Positions 1 to 7,027 of a stretch of DNA of 64,000 bases are shown here, piece after piece. The translations under genes and the position numbers were made by a program. Under the pieces are notes generated by a model. The model was not told the DNA's origin and searched no databases. It saw only the letters and a list, made by a program, of their open reading frames with translations. The stretch comes from Streptomyces sp. AC555_RSS877 (GTDB lineage Bacteria > Actinomycetota > Actinomycetes > Streptomycetales > Streptomycetaceae): NCBI RefSeq assembly GCF_019049245.1, contig NZ_JAGMUK010000218.1, positions 62,001-126,000 of the forward strand. Direction: 5' to 3'. Within the stretch, counting starts at the first letter, position 1. Every line of letters begins with the position of its first letter.

Positions 1-1
1 G

Positions 2-1072
2 CGGCGTTACGGCTGGTACGGCTGCGCCCTGGGCGCCTGTGCGCTCGCGCTGTTCGAACCGTTGCGCGACACCATCAGCTTCGGCCAGGTGAACCTCCTG
101 CTGCTGGCACTCGTACTCGCCGACGCCCGGCTGCTCACCACCGGCCGGGGCCGCTGGGCGGGGGCCGGGATCGGTCTCGCGGCCGCGGTGAAGCTCACGC
201 CGGTGCTCTTCATCGGGCTGCTGCTGCTCGCCCGGCGCCCCCGGGCCGCCGCGGTGGCGAGCGCCGTCACCGCCGCGGCGACGACGCTCGCGGCCTGCGT
301 GGCGCCCGACGCCTCGCGCTTCTACTGGACCGAGGCGATGTGGGACACCACCCGGGTGGGCCGACTGGACTACGTCTCCAACCAGTCACTGCAGGGGGTC
401 CTGGCCAGGCTGGGTGAACCGGACCGCGCGGTGTGGGCCGTGGCGGTCCTCCTGGTGCTGTGCGTGTGGGCGTTCCGCGCCCGCCGGGCGGTCGCCGCGG
501 GGGAGTGGACGACCGCGTTCGCCCTCACCGGCCTGACCGCCTGCCTGGTCAGCCCGATCACCTGGGTGCACCACCTGGTCTGGCTGCTGCCGTCCTTCGC
601 GGTTCTGGTCCGCGCCGGGCACCCGCGGACCGCGGGCGCCCTGTACGCGGTGCTGTGCACCAGCGTGGTCTGGCTGTGGTTCGACGACGCGTCCGGTGTC
701 GGAGGATTCCTCGGTGGCAACGCCTACACCTGGATCACGCTCGGACTGCTGCTGTGGCTGCCGGTCGGTCAACTCCGCTCGGCAGCAACGGCCTTGCCCC
801 GCAGCACCAGCACCAGCACCAGCGCCACGGCCCCGGCACCGAGCGCGGCGGCACCGGCGATCGCCCCCGTCCGGGGCCAACGAGGCCCGGTGTCCGTGGC
901 GGGCAGCGCAGCCGCGGGCAGTGCGGTCGCGGACAGTGCGGCCGGTCCGGAGCGCGGCTTCGCCCGGAGTGCGTCGAGCGAACCCACCGGCTCCACACGA
1001 CCGGCCGCGGCGAAGCCCCAGTCGAGCAGTTCCCGGGCTTCCTCGTACACGGCGAAGCCGCCGCCCGCCTGA
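2..1072 (+). CDS. GT87-family (DUF2029) polyprenol-linked mannosyltransferase, 5' partial
   Basis: This is the C-terminal part of a multispanning membrane glycosyltransferase; its start lies before the window. The visible part opens in frame with the motif EPLRDTISFGQVN, typical of actinomycete GT87 alpha-mannosyltransferases that use polyprenyl-phosphate mannose outside the membrane. Several hydrophobic helices follow, up to about base 770. The natural domain end appears to be near WLPVGQL (about base 770). The frame then runs on for another 300 bases as a low-complexity Ser/Thr/Ala tail that is simply the antisense of the convergent carboxypeptidase gene. That tail is probably a non-functional extension caused by the lack of an earlier stop codon. 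Family assignment is fairly secure; the sugar acceptor is unknown. Confidence 0.75.
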   Translation, partial: RRYGWYGCALGACALALFEPLRDTISFGQVNLLLLALVLADARLLTTGRGRWAGAGIGLAAAVKLTPVLFIGLLLLARRPRAAAVASAVTAAATTLAACVAPDASRFYWTEAMWDTTRVGRLDYVSNQSLQGVLARLGEPDRAVWAVAVLLVLCVWAFRARRAVAAGEWTTAFALTGLTACLVSPITWVHHLVWLLPSFAVLVRAGHPRTAGALYAVLCTSVVWLWFDDASGVGGFLGGNAYTWITLGLLLWLPVGQLRSAATALPRSTSTSTSATAPAPSAAAPAIAPVRGQRGPVSVAGSAAAGSAVADSAAGPERGFARSASSEPTGSTRPAAAKPQSSSSRASSYTAKPPPA

Positions 1073-1968
1073 GGGTTCATCACCGTCACGACGAGCGTGC
1101 GCCCGTCCCGGCGGGCGGCGGCGACGATCGTGTTGCCGGCGTTGCTGGTGTAGCCGTTCTTGATGCCGATCAGCCCCCGATACCGCCGCACGCCGTCGTC
1201 TCCGGTCAGCAGCCGGTTGGTGTTCCGGATCGGGTACGACCGTCCGCGGCGGCCGGGGAACCTGGCGTCGACCGTGCCGCAGTACCGAGTGAACTCCGCG
1301 TTGCGCAGCCCTGCCCGGCCGAACACCGCGAGGTCGTAGGCCGAGGACACCTGCCCCGGCATGTCGTACCCGTCCGGTGACACCACCCGCGTGTCCCGGG
1401 CGCCGAGGGCACGCGCCTTGGCCTGCATCCGCGCGGCCGTGGAGCGCCAGCCGCCGCTGAGTCCGGCCAGCACGTGCACGGCGTCGTTGCCGGAGTTGAG
1501 GAACACCCCGCGCCACAGGTCGGCGACCCGGTAGGTGCGGCCCTCCGCCACTCCGACCAGGCTGCTGCCGGAGCCGATCCCGGTCAGTTCCGCCTCACGG
1601 ACCGTGTGCCGGATGCCGCGCGGGAGGGCCGGCAGCACGGTGAGGGCGAACAAGGTCTTCAGGGTGCTGGCGGGAGGCAGCCTGCGGTGCGCGTTGTGTG
1701 CGGCGAGCACCTCGCCGGTGCGGGAGTCGGCCACCAGCCACGAGAGCGCGGAGACGTCCGGCACCCCGGGCACCCCGGCGCGCGCCCGGATCTGGGTTCC
1801 GGAGCGGTACAGCAGGGCGGGCTGCGGGGTCGCCGCCCGCGGCACGCCGGGCGGGGAGGGGTCGGCCCCCGTGTGCCCCGCCGCGGCAGCGGGCGCGAAC
1901 GCGAGCAGGCCCACCGCGCAGAGCGCAGAGGCGGCCAGGGCAGCCCGGGAAGTAAATCCGATCGTCAT
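769..1968 (-). CDS. D-alanyl-D-alanine carboxypeptidase, peptidase family S11
   Basis: Predicted exported penicillin-binding protein of 399 residues that would trim the terminal D-Ala from peptidoglycan stem peptides. From the ATG at 1968 there is a signal peptide (hydrophobic stretch about residues 9-30 ending in Ala-rich sequence). The S11 triad follows: STLK (catalytic Ser in SxxK), SGN, and KNG in place of the usual KTG. The C-terminus carries a hydrophobic segment followed by a short basic tail, which would anchor the enzyme to the membrane. Its last 304 bases overlap the convergent glycosyltransferase frame. The KNG variant could affect substrate preference but is not disabling by itself. 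The longer upstream open frame lacks any signal-peptide character, so I chose the internal ATG. Confidence 0.85.
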   Translation of the reverse strand: MTIGFTSRAALAASALCAVGLLAFAPAAAAGHTGADPSPPGVPRAATPQPALLYRSGTQIRARAGVPGVPDVSALSWLVADSRTGEVLAAHNAHRRLPPASTLKTLFALTVLPALPRGIRHTVREAELTGIGSGSSLVGVAEGRTYRVADLWRGVFLNSGNDAVHVLAGLSGGWRSTAARMQAKARALGARDTRVVSPDGYDMPGQVSSAYDLAVFGRAGLRNAEFTRYCGTVDARFPGRRGRSYPIRNTNRLLTGDDGVRRYRGLIGIKNGYTSNAGNTIVAAARRDGRTLVVTVMNPQAGGGFAVYEEARELLDWGFAAAGRVEPVGSLDALRAKPRSGPAALSATALPAAALPATDTGPRWPRTGAIAGAAALGAGAVALVLVLVLRGKAVAAERS

Positions 1969-2074
1969 ACCGCAAACGTAGGAATGAAGTCGTCGCACAG
2001 GGCGCTGCCCGGGCCGAGCGGGGCCCGCGAGCACCCGGATGCCGCATGCCGGGCCGCCGTTCCCGGGCGATTCG

Positions 2075-3217
2075 TCAGTCGGCGGGCAGCGTCGGCCGGA
2101 TACGGCGCAGGAACGTCGCGTTGTCCGGGGTTTCACGCATCCGCTCCAGCAGGGTCTCCATGCTCGGCTGGCCGTCGCGGGTCTGCAGGGCTCGGCGCAG
2201 ACCGCGTACGGCGGTCAACTCGGCCGGGGACAGGAGGAGTTCCTCGCGGCGGGTGCCGGAGGGGTTGATGTCGACGGCCGGGAAGACGCGGCGGCCCGCG
2301 AGGTCTCGGCTCAGGCGCAGCTCCATGTTGCCGGTGCTCTTGAGCTCCTCGAAGAAGAAGTCGTCGGCGCGCGAACCGGTCTCCACCAGGGCGGTGGCGA
2401 GGATGGTGAGCGAGCCGCCCTCCTCGGCCAGGCGGGCGGCGCCGAAGAACCGCTTGGGGCCGATCAGTGCGGTCGCGTCGACACCGCCGCTGAGGGTGCG
2501 GCCACCGGCGGCGGCCGCGTTGTTGTGGGCCCGGCACAGCCGGGTCAGGGAGTCGAGCAGGATGACGACGTCCTCGCCCTCCTCGACGAGCCGCTGGGCC
2601 CGCTCGATGACGAGTTCGGCGAGTGCGATGTGCTGCCTGGGCGCCTTGTCGAAGGTCGAGGCGTGCACCTCGCCGCGCACGGAGCGCCGCATGTCGGTGA
2701 CCTCCTCGGGGCGTTCGTCGAGCAGCACCACCATCAGCCGGGCCTCGGGATGGTTGCCGGCGACGGCGGCCGCGATCTGCTGCAGGAGGACGGTCTTGCC
2801 GGTCTTGGGCGGGGCCACGATGAGCCCGCGCTGTCCCTTGCCGACGGGGGCGAGCAGGTCGGTGACGCGGCCGGTGAGCCCGGCCGCCGGGTGTTCGAGA
2901 CGCAGCCGCTCCTGCGGGTGCAGCGGTGTCAGCTCGCGGAAGTGGCGACGGCCCCGCTGCTCCTGCAGGCCGCGTCCGTTGATCCGGGCGACTTCGCTGA
3001 GCACCCGCTGGGCGCCGCGTACGCCGTCGATGTGGTCGCCCTTGCGCAGGCCGTACCGGCGGATCAGCTGGGGAGGGACCTGGAGGTCGGAGGGCGTGGG
3101 GTGGAGGTCCAGGGGGCGCAGGTGCCCCTTCCCGTGCGCGTCGATGTCGAGGACGCCGGTGGCGACTCGGGCCGGGGCCTGCTGCTGGACAGGAGGGTGT
3201 TCGAGTGTGGTGGTCAT
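2075..3217 (-). CDS. Short transcription termination factor Rho (second-type Rho without N-terminal extension)
   Basis: A 380-residue hexameric RNA-dependent ATPase of the Rho family. It begins (ATG 3217) almost directly with the RNA-binding cold-shock-like domain (residues about 18-95), followed by the ATPase domain: Walker A APPKTGKT, the LLDERPEEVT segment, Walker B DVVILLDSLTR, the Q-loop PKRFFGAAR and the GSLTILATAL segment all match active Rho. It lacks both the N-terminal helix bundle of E. coli Rho and the long Arg/Asp-rich insertion of the main actinobacterial Rho. It is therefore probably an additional paralogue rather than the housekeeping factor; that is inference, since the other copy is outside the window. 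A C/U-rich leader precedes it. Confidence 0.88.
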   Translation of the reverse strand: MTTTLEHPPVQQQAPARVATGVLDIDAHGKGHLRPLDLHPTPSDLQVPPQLIRRYGLRKGDHIDGVRGAQRVLSEVARINGRGLQEQRGRRHFRELTPLHPQERLRLEHPAAGLTGRVTDLLAPVGKGQRGLIVAPPKTGKTVLLQQIAAAVAGNHPEARLMVVLLDERPEEVTDMRRSVRGEVHASTFDKAPRQHIALAELVIERAQRLVEEGEDVVILLDSLTRLCRAHNNAAAAGGRTLSGGVDATALIGPKRFFGAARLAEEGGSLTILATALVETGSRADDFFFEELKSTGNMELRLSRDLAGRRVFPAVDINPSGTRREELLLSPAELTAVRGLRRALQTRDGQPSMETLLERMRETPDNATFLRRIRPTLPAD

Positions 3218-3480
3218 GAGGGGTGGTCCTTTCACGGACGGAAGTGCTTGGGGCATGCGGAGGAAGGAAGGGGTGAAGCCGCGAGGGGAGGCGGAGCGAA
3301 GACACGCCTCGGCGGCGGGAACGCACCTCGGGCACGGCGCATGAGGCCTGCGACGAGGTGGTGCTGGGAAGCCGATGTGCCGGCCGTGGAACGGCGGGCG
3401 GTGCGGCTGGTGGAGAGGAACTGGCACCGGCGCCCGGAACGGGCGTACACAAGTGCTGACAGCAATGTACCACGCGGTGC
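3218..3480 (-). promoter_or_regulatory. C/U-rich, G-poor leader of the short rho gene
   Basis: Read on the minus strand, the about 260 bases before the rho start become strongly pyrimidine-rich toward the gene, with C/U runs especially between 3300 and 3225 and little G. Such RNA is what Rho binds (rut-like), so autogenous attenuation is plausible. At 3450-3475 there is a GTACA...TGTAC inverted repeat around TGCTGTCAGCA that could be an operator or promoter element. A 77-codon TTG-initiated frame crosses the leader but has no recognisable family and no convincing ribosome site. Confidence 0.4.
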
Positions 3481-3504
3481 GCGGTCAGGTCAGTGACGCG
3501 GGAC

Positions 3505-4332
3505 TCAGCGTTGGGCCAGCAGGCCGTACAGGAGGGGGATGCGCGGCTCGGGGAGCCGCCACCAGCCGGACGGCGTACGGACCATCCGCGGCCAGCGCTG
3601 CCAGGGCAGTTCGTCGCTCTCCCGCAGTCGTCGCACGGTCAGTCCCGCTCCCGTCAACGCGCCGACGACCTCTCCTATTCCGTGCATCCACTCGTAGCTG
3701 TCGGTGGCGCCCTGGACGGGCGGGCCGTCGGTGTAGGTGTGGGTCGCGTCCCGGCGTACGGGGCCCTCGCCGCCCAGGTAGTTGTGGCGCAGCAGCAGCT
3801 CGGGTCCCTCGCCGGGGGCGGGCTTGGGGCCCAGCGAGTTGAGCAGCGGATGGAACTCGACGATGTACAACCGGCCTCCGGGACGCAGGAGTTGGGCCAC
3901 GACCCCCGCCCAGCGCTCCAGGTCGGGCAGGTAGCACAGGGCGCCCTTGCCGGTGTAGACGACGTCGAACCGCCGTCCTTCCAGGGCCTCGACGGCGTCG
4001 TAGACGTTCGCGCACACGTACCCGACGTCCAGCCCCGCCTTGGCCGCGATGTCGTTCGCCGCCGCCACGGACGCCTCGGAGAAGTCGAGGCCGACGGCCC
4101 GGGCCCCGCGCCGGGCGAAGGCGAGCGTCTCGGTGCCGAGGTGGCACTGCAGATGGAGCACGTCGCGGCCGGCGAGGTCACCCAGGTCGTCCCACTCGAA
4201 GGCGCCGAACCAGCGCTCGGGGTCGAGGTCCTGGTCGAGTCCGTAGAACCGGCTGGCGAGGTGGACGGGGGTGCGGGCGTCCCAGTTCGCCCGGTTGACC
4301 CGCATCAGCCGCTCGTGCTCGTCGGTGGTCAT
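3505..4332 (-). CDS. Class I SAM-dependent methyltransferase
   Basis: A soluble 275-residue protein with the Rossmann methyltransferase fold. Motif I appears as VLHLQCHLGTETL followed by GLDFSEASV, which resembles the SAM-binding loop and acidic post-I strand; later come YTGKGALCYLPD (motif IV region) and LLRPGGRLYIVEFHP (post-motif). The ATG at 4332 gives a natural start MTTDEHERL, while the longer upstream frame runs into the divergent operon's promoter. The substrate cannot be told from sequence. It is convergent with nothing and sits between rho and the divergent ECF42 operon, with 169 bases to the next start. Confidence 0.8.
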   Translation of the reverse strand: MTTDEHERLMRVNRANWDARTPVHLASRFYGLDQDLDPERWFGAFEWDDLGDLAGRDVLHLQCHLGTETLAFARRGARAVGLDFSEASVAAANDIAAKAGLDVGYVCANVYDAVEALEGRRFDVVYTGKGALCYLPDLERWAGVVAQLLRPGGRLYIVEFHPLLNSLGPKPAPGEGPELLLRHNYLGGEGPVRRDATHTYTDGPPVQGATDSYEWMHGIGEVVGALTGAGLTVRRLRESDELPWQRWPRMVRTPSGWWRLPEPRIPLLYGLLAQR

Positions 4333-4436
4333 GACGGCATCCAACCGTGAACGGTCCCGGACCACCAGCCAGAGGGAAGCGGCGGCGGGCCCGCCCTTCG
4401 CCCCGGCCTCCTTTCGTACGACTCGTGCGACCGGCA

Positions 4437-4463
4437 TGTCGATTTCGCGGGGTCCCGTTCGTC
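4437..4463 (+). promoter_or_regulatory. Predicted ECF42 promoter of the DGPF-sigma operon
   Basis: TGTCGA (4437-4442), a 17-base spacer, then CGTC (4460-4463), followed by GGTGG. This matches the promoter type reported for ECF42 sigma factors (TGTCGA in the -35 region, CGA/TC in the -10 region) and lies 39 bases before the first gene of the operon that encodes such a sigma factor. The first gene has a good ribosome site, GGGAGGA. Autoregulation is the usual arrangement in this group. Confidence 0.75.
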
Positions 4464-4501
4464 GGTGGGGTGTAGGAAGCTCAAGAGCACCGGGAGGACC
4501 C

Positions 4502-5221
4502 ATGAAGTACATGCTGCTCGTCTGCGGTGACGACACCGCCGACGCCTCGGGGATGGCTCCCGTCGAGCCCTGGGTCGAAGGGCTCGGCGACCGCGGCGTA
4601 CGACTGCACGGCCACCGGCTGGCCCTGCCCACCGACGCCGTCACCGTCCGGGTGCGCGACGGCGAAGTGCTGCGCACCGACGGGCCGTTCGCGGAGACCA
4701 AGGAGTATGTCGCGGGCTTCGACGTGCTGGAGTGCGACAGTCTTCAGGAGGCGATCGAGGCGGCCGCCCAGCACCCGGTGGCGGCCATCGGGGCCATGGA
4801 GGTGCGCCCCTTCTGGGAGGACGAGGACCACGAGGGCGAGATCCGCCGGCTCGACGCCGAACTCACCGCGGCGGCCCGCGAACGTGACGTCGACCGACTG
4901 CTGGCCTGCTACGCGCCGGACGTCGAGGCCTTCCACCTGGCCACCGGTCAGGAACCGCACGGCATCGACGCCTTCCGCAAGGCGGCGGACGCGGTGTTCG
5001 CGTCCGTTGACGGGCCCGTCACCCGCGAGGTGCTGGAGTTCCGCGTCCATGTCGACGAGAGCATCGCCTTCGGCCACGCCCTCGTGCGGCTGCGCGCCCC
5101 CCGCGCGGACGGCGAACCACTGGACGACATGGTGCGCGTGACCACCGGCTACCGGAACATCGGGCCGCGCTGGGTGATCGCCCACGAGCACGTGTCGGTC
5201 GCGCTGGAAGGACGGCCGTGA
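4502..5221 (+). CDS. DGPF (YCII-related) protein fused to a SnoaL-like domain
   Basis: A 239-residue soluble protein. Residues about 1-105 form a YCII-related domain: it opens MKYMLLVCGDD and contains the diagnostic DGPFAETKEY motif. Residues about 120-238 form a SnoaL/NTF2-like domain (RDVDRLLACYAPD start). DGPF proteins are the standard neighbours of ECF42 sigma factors, though their biochemical role is not established; the SnoaL half suggests binding of a small ligand. It is the first gene of a three-gene operon and overlaps the next gene by 4 bases. A start upstream of 4502 would cross the predicted promoter, so the ATG behind GGGAGGA was chosen. Confidence 0.85.
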   Translation: MKYMLLVCGDDTADASGMAPVEPWVEGLGDRGVRLHGHRLALPTDAVTVRVRDGEVLRTDGPFAETKEYVAGFDVLECDSLQEAIEAAAQHPVAAIGAMEVRPFWEDEDHEGEIRRLDAELTAAARERDVDRLLACYAPDVEAFHLATGQEPHGIDAFRKAADAVFASVDGPVTREVLEFRVHVDESIAFGHALVRLRAPRADGEPLDDMVRVTTGYRNIGPRWVIAHEHVSVALEGRP

Positions 5222-5499
5222 AGTACCTGCTGTTCGTCTGTCTGCCGGCGGGCGCCGAGGACGCACGCCCCTTCGACGGGGCCACCGCGCGTCTGCGCCC
5301 GCCGGACGACGCGACCACCGTGCGGGTCGAGGACGACGAAGTCCTGCTCAGTGACGGGCCGTTCACCGGGGACGACGCGTACGTGACCGCGGTCGACCTC
5401 GTCGAGGCCGACGACCTGGACGAGGCGATCGCGCTCGCCGCCCGGCACTCCTGCCTGGTCCGCGGCGGTCCGGTGGAGGTGCGGCCGGTCTGGGAGTGA
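5218..5499 (+). CDS. DGPF (YCII-related) domain protein
   Basis: A 93-residue single-domain YCII-related protein starting MKYLLFVCLPAG (GTG start overlapping the previous stop as GTGA) and carrying SDGPFTGDDAYV, the family's DGPF motif. Similar in length to other stand-alone DGPF proteins. It sits between the DGPF-SnoaL fusion and the ECF42 sigma gene, with 4-base overlaps at both ends, so the three products are almost certainly translationally coupled. A signalling role toward the sigma factor is inferred from the conserved gene context only. Confidence 0.83.
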   Translation: MKYLLFVCLPAGAEDARPFDGATARLRPPDDATTVRVEDDEVLLSDGPFTGDDAYVTAVDLVEADDLDEAIALAARHSCLVRGGPVEVRPVWE

Positions 5500-6758
5500 A
5501 CAAGGGGCGCGCGGCGAACGACGTCGAGAAAGCGGTCGCCGCCGCCTTCCGTGAGGAATGGGGCCAGGTCGTCGCCACCCTGATCAGGGTGACCGGCGAC
5601 TGGGACCTCGCCGAGGAGTGCGCCCAGGACGCCTTCGCCCAGGCCCTCGGCCGGTGGCGCCGTGACGGGGTGCCGCTCCGCCCCGGTGCCTGGCTGACGA
5701 CGACCGCCCGCAACCGGGCCGTCGACGTACGGCGCCGGGAGGCGGTGGGCGCGGAGAAGCTGAGGGAGGTGGCGGTGCTGGCGCGGGACGAGCCGTCGTA
5801 CGAGGGCGAGGGTGAGGACGGCGGGGTGGGGGACGACCGGCTGCGGCTCATCTTCACCTGCTGTCACCCGGCGCTGCCGATCGAGGCCCGGGTCGCGCTG
5901 ACGCTGCGCACGCTCGCCGGGCTCACCACACCGGAGATCGCCCGCGCCTTCCTCGTCCCCGAGGCGACCATGGCGCAACGCCTGGTGCGGGCCAAGCGGA
6001 AGATCCGCAACGCCGGCATCCCGTACCGCGTGCCGCCCGCCCATCTGCTGCCCGAACGGACGACCGGTGTGCTCGGCGTGGTCTACCTCCTCTTCAACGA
6101 GGGGTACGCGGCCACGTCCGGCGCCGATCGCGTCCGGGCGAACCTCTGCGCCGAGGCGGTCCGGCTGGCCCGAGTCCTGGCCCGCCTCATGCCGGACGAG
6201 CCCGAGGTGCTCGGTCTGCTCGCCCTCCTGCTGCTGCACGACGCCCGCCGGGCCACCCGGGTGGACGCGGCCGGCGATCCGGTGAGCCTGGAGGACCAGG
6301 ACCGTACGGTGTGGGACCGGGCGGAGGCCGAGGAGGGCGCCGCCCTGCTGGAGAACGCACTGCGGCGCGGCCGCCCCGGCCCCTACCAGATCCAGGCCGC
6401 CGTCGCCGCCTGCCACACCACCGCACCCACGGCGGCGGAGACCGACTGGGCCGACATCGCCGGGCTGTACGGCGAACTGGAGCGGTTCGTGCCGTCGGCC
6501 GTGGTCCGCCTCAACCGCGCGGTGGCCGTCGGCATGTCGGAGGGGCCGCAAGCGGGCCTCACGCTGGTGGCGGAGCTGGAACGCGAGGGCGAGCTGGCCG
6601 ACTACCACCTGCTGCCCGCCACCCGCGCCGACCTGCTGCGCCGCGCCGGGCGTCCCAGGGAGGCGGCCCAGGCGTACGAGCGGGCGCTGGAGCTCGTGGA
6701 GAACGACGCGGAGCGGCGGTTCCTGGAGCGGCGGCTCGTGGAGTGTCGATCCGCGTAG
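5496..6758 (+). CDS. ECF42-family RNA polymerase sigma factor with TPR-like C-terminal extension
   Basis: A 420-residue extracytoplasmic-function sigma factor. Region 2 lies at about residues 10-80 (RVTGDWDLAEECAQDAFAQA) and region 4 at about 120-180 (EARVALTLRTLAGLTTPEIA). Beyond them is a long extension of more than 200 residues (from VYLLFNEGYAAT onward) rich in TPR-like helices, the hallmark of ECF42 proteins, in which the extension replaces an anti-sigma factor as the control element. No anti-sigma gene is present nearby, in keeping with the group. The gene is coupled to two DGPF genes and is likely autoregulated from 4437-4463. Confidence 0.9.
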   Translation: MNKGRAANDVEKAVAAAFREEWGQVVATLIRVTGDWDLAEECAQDAFAQALGRWRRDGVPLRPGAWLTTTARNRAVDVRRREAVGAEKLREVAVLARDEPSYEGEGEDGGVGDDRLRLIFTCCHPALPIEARVALTLRTLAGLTTPEIARAFLVPEATMAQRLVRAKRKIRNAGIPYRVPPAHLLPERTTGVLGVVYLLFNEGYAATSGADRVRANLCAEAVRLARVLARLMPDEPEVLGLLALLLLHDARRATRVDAAGDPVSLEDQDRTVWDRAEAEEGAALLENALRRGRPGPYQIQAAVAACHTTAPTAAETDWADIAGLYGELERFVPSAVVRLNRAVAVGMSEGPQAGLTLVAELEREGELADYHLLPATRADLLRRAGRPREAAQAYERALELVENDAERRFLERRLVECRSA

Positions 6759-6770
6759 CGGCCGTTCGTC
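6744..6770 (+). promoter_or_regulatory. Second predicted ECF42 promoter at the 3' end of the sigma gene
   Basis: TGTCGA (6744-6749), 17 bases, CGTC (6767-6770), followed by GGTGG. Spacing is the same as at 4437-4463, and the 12 bases around the -10 (GTTCGTCGGTGG) are identical in the two sites. The -35 lies inside the last codons of the sigma gene. It would fire into the 257-base region before the large GAF-PP2C gene, or produce a short RNA from there. Confidence 0.6.
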
Positions 6771-6924
6771 GGTGGAGTGACAACAGCTCCCACCACCGGA
6801 GGCCTGGCTGAGCGCTGTGCGCCGTGATGACCGACCGACGGCACCGGCCGCCCCCGACGCGTACGACGGGCCGGGCACCCCCGACGTCCGGCCGGCGGCG
6901 CTCCGCCTGGGCCGTTGACCGGCA

Positions 6925-6954
6925 TTGTGATGCCAGTCACAGAAGGGCTAGGGT
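6925..6954 (+). promoter_or_regulatory. Promoter with CRP-type palindrome before the GAF-PP2C gene
   Basis: TTGTGA (6925-6930), 18-base spacer, TAGGGT (6949-6954) resembles a vegetative sigma promoter. Overlapping its -35 is TGTGATGCCAGTCACA (6926-6941), a perfect match to TGTGA-N6-TCACA, the binding pattern of CRP-family proteins. Position over the -35 would favour repression unless a further activator site exists upstream. Confidence 0.5.
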
Positions 6955-7027
6955 GAAGTCGCTCGGAGTACGCCGGGCGGCGTGTCGAACCGCGGTGCGC
7001 GACCCGGCCCGTCTCCGGGTGAGGGAA

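Noticed and set aside
3232-3465. 77-codon frame in the rho leader
   Set aside because: TTG start without ribosome site; no recognisable protein features. Kept only as a remark.
6915-6954. TTGACC (6915) paired with TAGGGT (6949) as a promoter
   Set aside because: The spacer would be 28 bases; the TTGTGA-N18-TAGGGT pairing fits better.
6824-7027. ATG at 6824 as start of the GAF-PP2C protein
   Set aside because: It would place the CRP site and promoter inside the gene, and the extra N-terminus is Arg/Pro-rich without family similarity.
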